From Leucocoprinus leucothites (Eukaryota > Basidiomycota > Agaricomycetes > Agaricales > Agaricaceae): a stretch of 64,000 nucleotides of DNA. Location of the stretch: positions 992,001 to 1,056,000 of the forward strand of contig JAACJO010000009.1 in the NCBI GenBank assembly GCA_013368445.1, in the 5' to 3' direction. Positions 1-10,078 of this stretch are shown here, in pieces. The position numbers and the translations under genes were made by a program. Under the pieces are notes generated by a model, which was given only the letters and a program-made list of their open reading frames with translations, had not been told where the DNA came from and did not search any database. The first letter of the stretch is position 1. Every line of letters starts with the position of its first letter.

Positions 1-1130
1 TTGAGATAGAGCGCCTTTTCTCCGGTTACAGGATGAACTCGGACCAAAGGATGCTGTGTCACCGATATATATGTGCATTAGAACAAGATCATATCAAATA
101 AATGAAGGACACGAACCTCGGTCTCTACAGGTTCCCTCCTCACAGGACCCCCAACCTTCCTCGAGTAGTCTGCTTGGTCCACCGCAGAGTGCACGGCTCT
201 GAGGCCCTCCAATCGTTTACGAAATTCCGGCGAGAGTCGGTTGTAGGCTTCAACCTGGGACAAGAAGAGGGTATCACCACCAACCGAAGGCTGATCAAGG
301 ATCCAAAACCATGTAGTACCGGGGGGTTGTTTCTCGTAGGAGACATCAGAGTGCCAGGATACAAGATTGTTCTTGATGTCAATTTCGCGATATTCTTTAT
401 AGATGTCACCGGCATTATCACGATAGACTGCAGAAATATATCAGTTAAAATCCACCCGGGCTCAGAGAGTGTCACGTGCCAACGTGGTATTCGGGATACC
501 CTTTCACGTTACCAGATGTAGGGTGCCTATGAATGGGCCCGAAATGCCTAGTCACCACACATGAGTGGTTCAGTAATTCATACAGTCTGCGTTCCACTCA
601 CTGAGCAATCTCGACCTGCCTGTCGGGGCCAATATCCTTGAAATCCTGGTCGCGGAAAACGAGGACCTTCCTCTCCGCAGTCAACAGGGCAAGCTCATCC
701 AATCCTTCTTTGGAAAGCTGAGAAAGCTGGATTCCACGGATTTCAGTGCCGAGGTAAGGGCTTAAATCGCGTGTTGTGACATTGGGTGTGAGGATATTAG
801 GTTTGGCTGGGTTCGCGCGGAGGCCCGGGTCGTCGTGGTCTGTTGCAGTCACGATTAAGCTTCAGTGGAAGTAAGCGCAGTTCTGGAAAGGAGCACACCG
901 AAAAGCTCAAGAGGAGCCCACTTTTCGCTTACGTCGTAGTAAGGATAGTAGAATGGATAAGAGATGCCCTAATTATTGGATCAGGATCAAATGTAATATA
1001 GATGAAATATTTGTCTAACCTCTGGGATGATTCTGTTATCAGTCTGGACAGCCGGTTTCTTCAACTCGGCGACTTTGTCAGCAGGAGTCTGAGGGGCAGA
1101 AGTTTCGAGTTGAGCGACCGAAGGAGCCAT
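1..1130 (-). CDS. TauD-type Fe(II)/2-oxoglutarate dioxygenase (5' part, truncated by window)
   Basis: Probable taurine/alkyl-sulfonate-type dioxygenase, a cytosolic non-haem iron enzyme that hydroxylates a substrate using 2-oxoglutarate and O2. Reading right to left: the start codon is at 1128-1130 (MAPSVAQLETSAPQ), followed by a FYYPYYDVSEKWAPLELF exon, then DPGLRANPAKPN, LTPNVTTRDLSPYLGTEI, LSKEGLDELALL, RKVLVFRDQDF and HFGPIHRHPTSGNVKGYPEYH. The first two iron ligands are in WHSDVSYE near 330-350. The last visible exon reads HPLVRVHPVTGEKALYL up to base 1. At least five short introns are needed. The second metal-binding His and the 2-oxoglutarate Arg lie outside the window, so activity cannot be judged. 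The family match is strong along the whole visible part; the exact substrate is unknown. Confidence 0.9.
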
Positions 1131-1170
1131 AGCGATTGGATTGGATCGTCCCCATCAAGCGCCCTTGGTT

Positions 1171-1176
1171 TTTATA
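1171..1176 (-). promoter_or_regulatory. TATA box of the dioxygenase gene
   Basis: TATAAA on the minus strand lies 41 bp upstream of the dioxygenase start codon, in keeping with the start chosen at 1130. Confidence 0.5.
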
Positions 1177-2850
1177 CTTCTAAGCCCAAGATCTAACCTG
1201 AGCATATGAGTCAGCGAAGAGAGGAACAAGAACATGCAATTGCTCGCACCATTTCCAGGCCAGCATTCGTCATTTCGTAGCCCCAACGAAGGAAGGTAAT
1301 CTCTCTGTGCATCGTATCATCTCCACAAACATGCCGAATGCCGATATCTCTGCAAGCATTTTAAGCATCATAAGACACTTTTTGAACTAAATTTGGAGGG
1401 AAGTTGGGAGACACGAGTTGGAAATATTGCGCTGTTTCCCATCAAAATGGCGCAAGGCCGCGGGTAGGGTTCCGAAAACGCCTCTGAAGAATCAAATTCA
1501 GCAATACTTTGCTGAGAGGTAGCAGTTTACGTACCGGAATGTCGTGCAAACCATGCAGCGATTTTTAGGGCACAGATATGAATCATTCAGCTCTGGGTGT
1601 CATGACTGCAGCCCATTTCTCCACTGCCGAATTCCGAGTTCGACGAAGAAGTCTCTGCACACCTGTTCTGAGGTCGTCTAAGCCTTATACACGAGAGCTC
1701 GAGGTCGTCCAAAGCTGGCTATGGAAAAAGGGCACATGCAAGGGCTCTGCACGGCACAGCTGAAGTTGTATGTGTGTGACAGGTTATTCGCGTATGGAAC
1801 GTGGCACGTGTATGTGTGACATCATGAGCATGTACATTCGTGAGCCTAATGAGACCAAGTCTGATAGGCTGCGATATGATTCCAAGGAATCACAAAAATA
1901 CGAAGTACGATACGACGATGGTGTCCCATGGTGACTTCCAGCTCAAACTCACATGGTACTTCAAACCAAAGCATCATCCGATCTCGGATTCTCTCTCAGG
2001 GGCAGGAACAGGGATCCCACTTGCAGAGAATATCTATATCACGACTTACAAGGGCATTCAATAAGAAAGATAACTCAATGAATCTCTGATAACTGCGATC
2101 GTACGCAAGGAAAACACCCTTAGTGTAGAAACATTCAAGTTCAACTAAATTGGCCCTAGGAACTGCTGGCAACGTCTAGGACGGGAAGGAGGTGGATGAG
2201 GGCTGAGGATGGTGAGAGTGTGATCGGCAGAGATCCTTGGAGTGAATGCAGATAAATTCCGGGAGTGTACCTTCCATAAGTGTACGGTAGCTACTTGCAA
2301 GTGTGTCGTCGAGTATAACAAAATCGGAATCTCCGGGATCAACAGCGAGAACATTGATGATTAGTCGATAATTAAATAGAGTTGGAGCATCTGCCAATCC
2401 TCCCTGGCCTCTCGTGGAGCGTGGCAATTCATGAAATTCTTCTGCTACGCTGATTGTCATATAATTGATATAATTCTTAACCTGAGACTGCGCAATCATA
2501 GCCACTTAGTAGGCTAAAATTAGATCGTAGTGGGAGTCGGAATAAACTGATATCCCTTCGTTCATTTTGCTCTCATAAACTTGCAGCAATTATCTTGCAG
2601 TTAGTGTTGATACGTTCTGGACCTCTACATTTCATCGTTCGTCTCCTTTTTTCACTACCATATAATTTGACCATCGCCTTCGAAGCCGATCTGGCAGAAG
2701 TTCTATTCCGACTTACCGATAGCCGCTGAAATGTTCAGGGCAGCCCGCCGAACTCACTGACAATGCTTCTAATAGTAACATTGCATGGTAGCACTACCAG
2801 CAGCAACACTAAGAGAGATCCCTATCGACTACGAAATCCTGGGCATTGGA
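1177..2850. other. Intergenic stretch, no gene recognised
   Basis: About 1.7 kb between the dioxygenase (leftward) and the FAD oxidase copy (rightward). The only open frame of note is about 100 codons on the minus strand at 2176-2505; it has no recognisable motif, and I do not call it a gene. GT-rich, partly repeated wording (gtatgtgtgtgaca / gtatgtgtgaca) occurs around 1768-1822. Confidence 0.4.
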
Positions 2851-2857
2851 TATAAAG
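2851..2857 (+). promoter_or_regulatory. TATA box of FAD oxidase copy A
   Basis: TATAAAG lies 41 bp upstream of the ATG at 2892, so the promoter of this broken copy still looks intact. Confidence 0.45.
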
Positions 2858-2891
2858 TACCTTTGTGTTTAGCTGATGCTAACCCAACACC

Positions 2892-4962
2892 ATGCTTTCC
2901 TCTATTTACTCTCTGCTGGGTCTGGCAGCAGCAGCCCTGCAATCTACAGTTGCAAGGGACTGCCGGAACGTACCTGGAAGCCCGGGATATCCTTCAGACG
3001 CCCAATGGCAAGTTTTAACAGAATCCGTCTCTGGGCGTCTCGTTCATGCAGTGCCGTCTGGTCAATACTGCCGTCAGACAAACTGCACTGATGTTGAATG
3101 GGCAAGTGCCAAATGGCGGAATGAGATACCAGGGGCAATGAATCTAGTCAGTACATCTCGTGTAGTACTCTCACCGTGTGACTTACAATTGGTGGCACCA
3201 GGTCAATTTCGAGCAGGTTAGAGCTCTCCTATTAGGCTGTTACAGCTTAAGGCCGTAAAGCTTGATATAATGTTCCTCAGGACTATGACTCCAACCCACC
3301 GTCCCTTTGTGGGCGCACCACCCCCGAAAATTGCGGCCAAGGTGACGTTCCACTGTATGCCATTCTTGCAGAGAGCGTTGAGAATATCCAAGTGAGCAAT
3401 GTGAACCAATCGATCGGCTCCAGACCCTCACGATTTGCTAGGCTAGCGTCAACTTTGCGCGCGAGCACAATCTTCGTCTGTCGGTGAAAGCCTCTGGCCA
3501 CGACCTGCTAGGCCGTTCTACCACCAAGAACTCCCTTCTTATCCATACTCACAAGCTCCAGTCAATTGATTTCACAAACAATTTCCATGTTGGTGATGTC
3601 AATCTTGGATCTGCTGTCACTGTTGGAAGTGGTGTGGGTTTGAGTGCGATGTACAACGCGTCAAAAGAGGTGAATAAGATTTTCGTTGGTAGCTCGGCAG
3701 CCACTGTAGTCGCTGCCGGTGGATATATTCAAGGCGGAGGACACTCTGTATTGTCCCCTCTACTTGGACTAGCTTCTGATAACGTCCTTGGTATGTGCTG
3801 CTGAAAAGATCTTGAGCTTGATATCTGATATTCCATCATAGAGTTCAATGTCGTAACCGCCGATGGTTCCGTTCGTCGTGCAAATGAGGCAGAGAATTCA
3901 GATTGTATGTGTCATGCACTTGCACCAGACACTCCTCTAACCTAGTCTTAGTGTTCTGGGCAATGAGAGGCGGAGGGGCTGGTTCTTGGGGTGTTATTGT
4001 CAATGCCACTTTCAGAACCTACCCGACTTTTGAAGCCACACAGTACACCATTCTCGTCGCTGCCAACGACAGCAGCAGTGTTGGTGCCATTTGCGAAGCC
4101 CAAGCCAGGCATGCCTTTGACCTCGATCCAATGAAAGCTGGCCTGTATTTCGGAATCACCTACACTGGGTCGAACTCTCCGGCATACATCATCGGTATCA
4201 CTGCAGTTTTCCCAAATGCCACCTCCGAACAGGCCATAGCCGCATCAGCACCTTTGTTGGAAAATATTATCAGTGTCGGGGGTGTCGTACTTTCGAACAC
4301 GACGACGACGACGAACATCAATGAATTACTTGCTCAAACCGATGACGAGTCTGGGTCCTTTGGCGCACTGGGATCTCGTCTGGTTCCTGAGTCATCATAT
4401 CGTCATTCCCCCAAGAAAATTGGAAATACGTACAAGAGCCTTCTTGATGCTGGAACATACATGTACGTCCCAACAGCGATCTCCCGTGAGTTGCACTGAA
4501 ACATTAGTTCTAGAATTACAACAATATTTGTTGCTGGAGGCAAGGTGGCAGAAAATGCGGACATTGATAGTGCGGTAATTCCAGGCTGGCGAATGGCGAA
4601 GGCCCATGTGCGTTTCCACCACATCGCGAGTTTGTAGCTTCTCTCACCATGTTTATCCGATTATCCAGACCATCGTCGGTACCCCAATACCTGAGCAAGG
4701 GACTATCGAGGAAATTCGCGCAGCAGAGAATTTGTTTAAAACCACACAACTTCCGATCCTCGAAAGCATCTCTTGACCTTCCCCTGCAGCATACAGCAAC
4801 GAAGCGGATCTCTTTGAGGACGAATGGCAGACTGTCTTTTATGGAAATAATTATCCCCGTCTCAGCGCCATCAAGACTCGGTATGACCCAACGGACTTGT
4901 TCATTGTTAGGACTGGTATAGGTTCTGGGGGGTGGGATTCGGACGGTTTATGCAGAGTTTAG
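2892..4962 (+). pseudogene. Berberine-bridge-like FAD oxidase, copy A, with a premature stop
   Basis: Secreted FAD-linked oxidase of the PCMH/BBE type, closely related to the copy at 39-41 kb. Exons in order: signal peptide plus CRNVPGSPGYPSDAQW; a five-codon exon VNFEQ (3203-3217); DYDSNPPSLCGRTTPENCGQ; the FAD domain with KASGHDLLGRS (His likely the covalent flavin site) and GGYIQGGGHS; EFNVVTADG; FWAMRGGGAGSWGV; RITTIFVAGGKVAEN; and the BBE-type C-terminus FYGNNYPRL and YDPTDLF. In the last exon the codon at 4774-4776 is TGA where the paralogue has GGA (Gly in SISGPSPAA). All other exon joins stay in frame. The stop removes about the last 60 residues, including the BBE segment, so this is probably a recent pseudogene or a truncated allele. 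A sequencing error at this one base is the main alternative. Confidence 0.8.
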
Positions 4963-5308
4963 ATTTGCCATATCATTACGGAATCCGGAATGATCTAGTG
5001 ACGTGATAAACAAGGTTTTGGATGGCGCGACCCGGAGACTTTGGAAGGAAAGCCTTGCCTCAGGACCTTTTACATAACAACTTGAGGGCTTAGAGGATCG
5101 TAGGCATCTTCTGTCTTAAACGCTGATTAGTCACCTGAACAAGAAAGTTGCGAAAGTTTACTAGACCCGAAAAACCCGAGGGCTCAGCAAGTGACCATCT
5201 TAAACGCATACTACGGAATAATCATCATGACAGAGTTCAACCGAGATACAGTTCAATAACATACAGCACTCGCAAGCCTACAAATGAACGCCAGCGTGTT
5301 CAAATACC
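4963..5308. other. Convergent intergenic spacer
   Basis: Spacer between the 3' ends of FAD oxidase copy A (plus) and the amidotransferase gene (minus). No open frame or strong terminator-like hairpin was noticed. Confidence 0.5.
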
Positions 5309-6456
5309 CTAGTTTTCATCATGAGTTTCCTCATGCTCATGAGGGTACTGGACACCGAACATCTTCCAGAAAACGTGTCCAATAACCCTGACACCATCAT
5401 AGTCCTTAGCCCATCTTTTTCCGGTACCACTCAGCACCATCGGCTTCGCTTCTGCTTCTCTCCCCTTCGGCCCGAAATAGTGGTCGACTGTCTTTTGGGT
5501 AATTGTGCTCTTCTCTTCACGTTGACGGGCGATCTCACTGACGATTCTTTCAGTGAACTCTGGATGGCCTTGGGTAGTGAAGATATGAATCCGCTCGTAA
5601 AGGTTGAATTCAGCGCTCGGGTCAGCACTCGGATCGAGGGGATAGTATTTGACAATGCCCTGGTTTGGGTAATCCGCAGAACTTGCGAGCAAGTAGATCT
5701 CGCCCGTCATAAGGAAGTCAGCCAGAGACTCAATAGGGACATGGTCTTGGTGGAATTGTTGAAGATCCTAGGGCCGGGAACCAGACTTGGTGAGCAAACA
5801 TCTTAGGAAGTGATAAAAGTCAGTATGTACTCACCAATCTCTCCTTGCCGAACAGTATTTTACCCATGTAAGTCGTATTGACGTGTGTGGGCCCAATCTC
5901 CCAAGGCCTCTGACGAGACCCATCGACGGTTCCACCTAGCGCGCGGTTGACGATCTGGTGCCCAAAGCAAATACCTATCATAAACGATAAGCATCAAAAC
6001 ATAAGCTGGATCAATCGCATGTTGGACTAGGCTTACCATAAATTCTGACCTCGGGGAAGTTAGTGCCGACCCTGCGAATGAAGTCCACAAGCTTGAGAAC
6101 CCAGGGGACGTCCGACCAAGCATCCGCAGCTAGATGTAGGAACAGTACTTACGCATCAGCATGGATCCACACTGAATGGTAAAGGAATGCGAACATGATC
6201 CAGAGACTAAAATACCGTCATAGTCGTCGATGTCGTCGTCGTCGGGGAGGGAATCGTTGTCTTGGTAGACCTTATAAGCATCAACCTTGGGTTTGACCTT
6301 TGACTTGTGCGGCAGAGATTTCTTGAGCCAATGCGTATAGACCTCGAGGTAATCGCCGTTATCCTTGTAGACCTGGCCAGTGAATTCTCCACAACACAAC
6401 AGAGCGATGCGGACTTTGCGGTTCTTAGCAGCCTTGGCTTTTACTTGGGTGGCCAT
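5309..6456 (-). CDS. Class I glutamine amidotransferase-like protein
   Basis: Stand-alone GATase1-domain protein of the GMP-synthase-like group, probably cytosolic; it would hydrolyse glutamine or a gamma-glutamyl amide, substrate unknown. The start at 6454-6456 gives MATQVKAKAAKNRKVRIALL, followed by GDYLEVYTHWL and YDGILVSGS. After introns come PWVLKLVDFIRRVGTNFPEVR and the nucleophile motif GICFGHQIVNRALGG (Cys codon at 5967-5969), then FHQDHV and the His/Glu pair in TTQGHPEFTERIV. So the Cys-His-Glu triad is complete. The C-terminus YPHEHEETHDEN ends at 5309. Roughly 290 residues in about five exons. A minus-strand TATAAAG sits 33 bp upstream of the ATG. Confidence 0.9.
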
Positions 6457-6488
6457 TATTGTCTGCTGGAAGCGTCCCCTATACAGGT

Positions 6489-6495
6489 CTTTATA
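6489..6495 (-). promoter_or_regulatory. TATA box of the amidotransferase gene
   Basis: TATAAAG on the minus strand, 33 bp upstream of the start codon at 6456. Confidence 0.45.
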
Positions 6496-8015
6496 GTCAT
6501 CGAACCAGATCTAGACGGCCATTGACCAATCTGTGGTCTTCATGAATGACAGGTAGATTACTAGTGTCATCAGGATTCTCTAGTGTTTACGGTAACATCT
6601 GTCTCTCGCACACCGATCAGGGCGTGACTAGTCGCATTCCGCCAATGGCCGACTTGAGCTTGAGTGTATCTGGAGCCTCGTTGAGAGGTGAAGAGCTACT
6701 AGGACAAGGCGGGTCTGACAAGTGAATTTGGAATCAATGATACTAGTAACCGGAAATCATTTCCTAGAAGTTAGATCCTAGTTGTACAAAGGAGTAGGCT
6801 TGTCTGCATTTCAAGGCCGTGGTCATCTGGTGTACAAAGTGTTGATTGTATCGCCTCGCAATCAGAAAGACCCTAGAAGCACTCAACAAATCAATTCGAA
6901 GGCCTTGAAAGAACCGCTCGAAATGAGCAGGGACAGATCACTGGGCGATATTAACTTTGAATTGATTTTGGCAGCTGGCGGCCCGCCAAGCCATGATCTT
7001 CAGCTGCAAAAGCGAGCGGCCTTTACGCGCCTGGCTATGAACGAGTTTCATCTCGTCAGATGAAGCTAGTTGTTAGAACAAATGTGTCGGTACAGTAAGA
7101 GACGCGAAGTTCTAGTCTAGTAGTAATAGAAATCACCCACTCCCTCGTCACTGTGTGCCACAATTTCTTGTGTATGTCACCCTGAAGAGGATGTCGCATC
7201 ATATCTTAATTGCATAGGATTTGGTGCATCAGTTTCCAGAAGACCAAGGCCGCCACAGTTTTCAGCATCCCCGGCTATCTTGATGTATTCTTCGAGCTCG
7301 CGACAAATATAAGTACTTCTCGCTGAAAGTGAGATCTGGGCCACGCCTACTCCTAAAGTACCGTTGTTTGTCATGTAGAGAAGATGTCATCCAGGTTTTG
7401 ATCGGACACCCTGAAGCTATGACCCTTTGTTAGAGGCCTTGGGTATTAGCAATTCAGGAGCCCACTCCATTGACCCGAGAGCTCATAGAGCATCCTCGCA
7501 CCATCAATACACCGATAAATGGTAGCAATTAGAATACGAAAACGTCACGGCACTGCCGATAGGATTCAAAAGAATTAAGCCTGAGGCTTGGATTACGAGA
7601 GATAGGAGGTCTGGTAAACTTGGCGTCCCGGATACGCCGTGTCGGGCAAGATCCATGGTGGATTTTGGGATCCTTCGGACACTTCTTCCTCCGAGGGTAC
7701 TTAGGGGCAAGCTTGTATTGGGCGCCCTCAAGCACCGCGGTCGAGATAGATAGGTCTAAACTTTACAGAGCGCGTTCGTCACTCCGACCAGATGGCACTC
7801 AATTGGTCGAACTAACCTTGCACGAGGTGGCATTCAAGTAGATTGAATCATGATGGCTTTCTAGGGGAAATCAGGAGTTTAATTTCTCCTACTCAGAGAG
7901 CGAGCCGTCTGGAGCATAAGGTATCTCTCCTGTAATACTAGTCATTGTGCCTAATTTCACCAGTACGTGAAATGGTTGGGTGGGGAGGCATCTACCGGTG
8001 TCAAGCAGGGACCAA
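6496..8015. other. Intergenic stretch, no gene recognised
   Basis: About 1.5 kb. Short open frames (plus 6782-7063, 93 codons; minus 7177-7374 and 7504-7735) have no motif, no partner exons I could join and no family resemblance. A small unknown gene cannot be excluded. Confidence 0.4.
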
Positions 8016-9557
8016 TCACAACCCGATCACAGCTTCCAAGAGACCAGGTTCTGCGTCATAAAAGTCCAACACTTCAAAGCAAGAACGTAAATGAAGGCAC
8101 CGGGATACTAAGGAAGGCCGTGCTCACTGATGATGCCGAAGCGTTTGCCCTTGCGCTCTTTTAGCCAAGGTAATAGCCGCCGATTCATCCCCTGCACGGC
8201 ATTACCATCTCCGAGGGCATAGAGCTACGAAGCCGATATCAGTGGCCATAGGAACGGGAAGAAGAGGGAGTACTGACAATGGGAGTCATGGACGTGTTGG
8301 CTAATGGGATGAACGCAGCACTCGCAAAAGTGATGTACAACTGATCGGGATGCAGGTCCCGTGAAGTGGCATTTGTCAAATGTTGCGTCGTGGCGTCGAA
8401 CTTGGCTTGAATGTGGTCTACAGGCGTCGCATTGGCAGGCAAAATGATGTTGTAGAAATCTTCAATGTAGGCAATTTGGTTCCCTTCTCGGTTGTACACG
8501 AGTTCAATGCTCTTCCCATTGTCGGTCCAACGATCAGGGCCAAGGTCGATGCCAATCTGTTTGGGGTGGTCCGCGGCATCGAGGAGAGGGAGACTGTAGC
8601 GTTGGAGAAGCGTTAGCTTGCCGCGTGCCTCACCGAGTGTGCCGAGCTAGAGGACAAGGAGGGCAATATGAGCATGCAAACAGACAATGCTTCTCGTGAT
8701 GAATACATACAGTTCCGTTTCGTTGAACCCAGTAATGTTTGGCGAGTTTCGTGTTGAAAAAGTCATATATGTGCTGTTCAAGTTTAACGTCGTCTGGTGT
8801 CCCAGTCCCACCTTCGTGATTGAGGGAAATGAGGACTGCTTCAGTCGGATGTTGATCGAGCCAATGGTAGAAGCCGAAGAAAACATCTTCCAAGCGAGTT
8901 GTCGGGGCAAGAAGAGCCTGGGCTTGACGTTCTTGTAAGGATGGTGATAGTGATACGCGAAAAGTGTGAACGTACAATGGTAGAAGCCAACAGTGTCGTT
9001 CCCAGGGTTATACGCATAACGCATGTCAAACACTCGAATGCCATCGTTGAGCATCTCGTAAATCGAACGTTCTTGACAACGGAACACTTCTGCAGGAGGA
9101 ATACTAGAAGTTTGGGTCAGGAACCTCCAAATCAAAGAAGGGAAGATCTTACGGGCCAGTATACCGCAGTAACTCGGCTTGTCTCGCGTCGGAGTAGTTG
9201 CCTGGTTCGTGGTCAGCCTTCGATAACTTGGACGAGACGAGCAGAGGTGATACCTGTCGCAGCATCATGTACACCAGGCAGGTTCATGTGGACGAACTTA
9301 GTATCATCCGGAACTCGGGCCATCCAGTCGCATGTGCTAGATCGAGCAGAACACCCCCCATCGATTCCTAGCGAAGGAAATTTATGTCAAATAACCTGGA
9401 GAGTATCCCAGTATGGTCGGGTACCTAAGAGAGGTCGACCACGGTCTAAGATTTCGTCAAGCGCACTTTCAGCAAGAAAGTTGTGCTGATCTCGAAGACT
9501 GGGCATAGCACTGACAACACAGAAAGAAGATAAAAGAACGAAGAAACGCCAAAACAT
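8016..9557 (-). CDS. Secreted PI-PLC-like phosphodiesterase (PLC X-domain family)
   Basis: Predicted extracellular enzyme of the PLC-like TIM-barrel superfamily, which cleaves phosphatidylinositol or related phosphodiesters. The start at 9557 gives a signal peptide (MFWRFFVLLSSFCVVSA). Later exons carry GIDGGCSARSSTCDWM, then HMNLPGVHDAATG (first catalytic His), DGIRVFDMRYAYNPGND, GFYHSQALLAPTTRLEDVFF (second His region), VLISLNHEGGTGTPDD, KLTLLQRYSLPLLD, GMNRRLLPWLKERKGKRFGI and a terminal MLDFYDAEPGLLEAVIGL ending at 8016. About eight short introns. The gene is divergent from the acid phosphatase at 10079, with 521 bp between start codons; both products are secreted and phosphate-related. 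All joins are in frame, so the gene looks intact. Confidence 0.87.
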
Positions 9558-10078
9558 GGCAGAAACTATCAAGGTGGCGGGCCAGAAGGGTTTGACAGAG
9601 TACGTTCAACAATCGAATTACTTAACCATTTGACGCCCAACGACCCATTTTATTTTAGCATTATGCCCCACGACTCCTTACGGACACGAAGCTGGACCAC
9701 GCGGACGATATTCAAATAACATTCCATATTCTCACTGGCCTATCCCCAGCAGAAAAGAGGAAAGGCGAACGTGCAGGACGTAGCGATGCCATTTTGTTGG
9801 TCTAGTATGCTCTCGACCGTGTGGGCCGCCATCATCGATCCAAATATTCGTCCATAGTGGGATATCCAATTTGAGATTCAAATTCCCGGTTGCTCAATCC
9901 CAAAGTCAACATCCAGATGCCTACACACGTTCATCAAGAAAAAACCTCAGACAGTCAGCGTAGGTGTTCTCCTGACACGTTCATGCATGTTCCTGGGAAC
10001 CTGATTGCCACAGTGAGGACCCTGGTCTAATTGAAAGTCTCAGAGAAGAGCCCAAAGTTGTCTCGAACTCGCCCTACT
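9558..10078. promoter_or_regulatory. Shared promoter of PI-PLC-like and acid phosphatase genes
   Basis: A 521-bp divergent intergenic region. It holds the core CACGTT at 9926-9931 and 9976-9981, both inside the identical 10-mer ACACGTTCAT and exactly 50 bp apart, and the reverse form AACGTG at 9768-9773. CACGTT/CACGTG is the core bound by Pho4-type bHLH regulators in other fungi, so phosphate control is plausible but inferred. Confidence 0.45.

Noticed and set aside
598..852. Minus-strand frame starting MTATDHDDPG as the true start of the dioxygenase
   Set aside because: Its apparent start lies in intron sequence; upstream exons (MAPSVAQL..., FYYPYYDVSEKW) join in frame and match the family.
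6782..7063. 93-codon plus-strand frame as a gene
   Set aside because: No motif, no signal peptide, no joinable exons and no family resemblance.
10031..10078. Earlier in-frame ATG for the acid phosphatase
   Set aside because: It would place a charged 16-residue extension before a typical signal peptide that starts at 10079.
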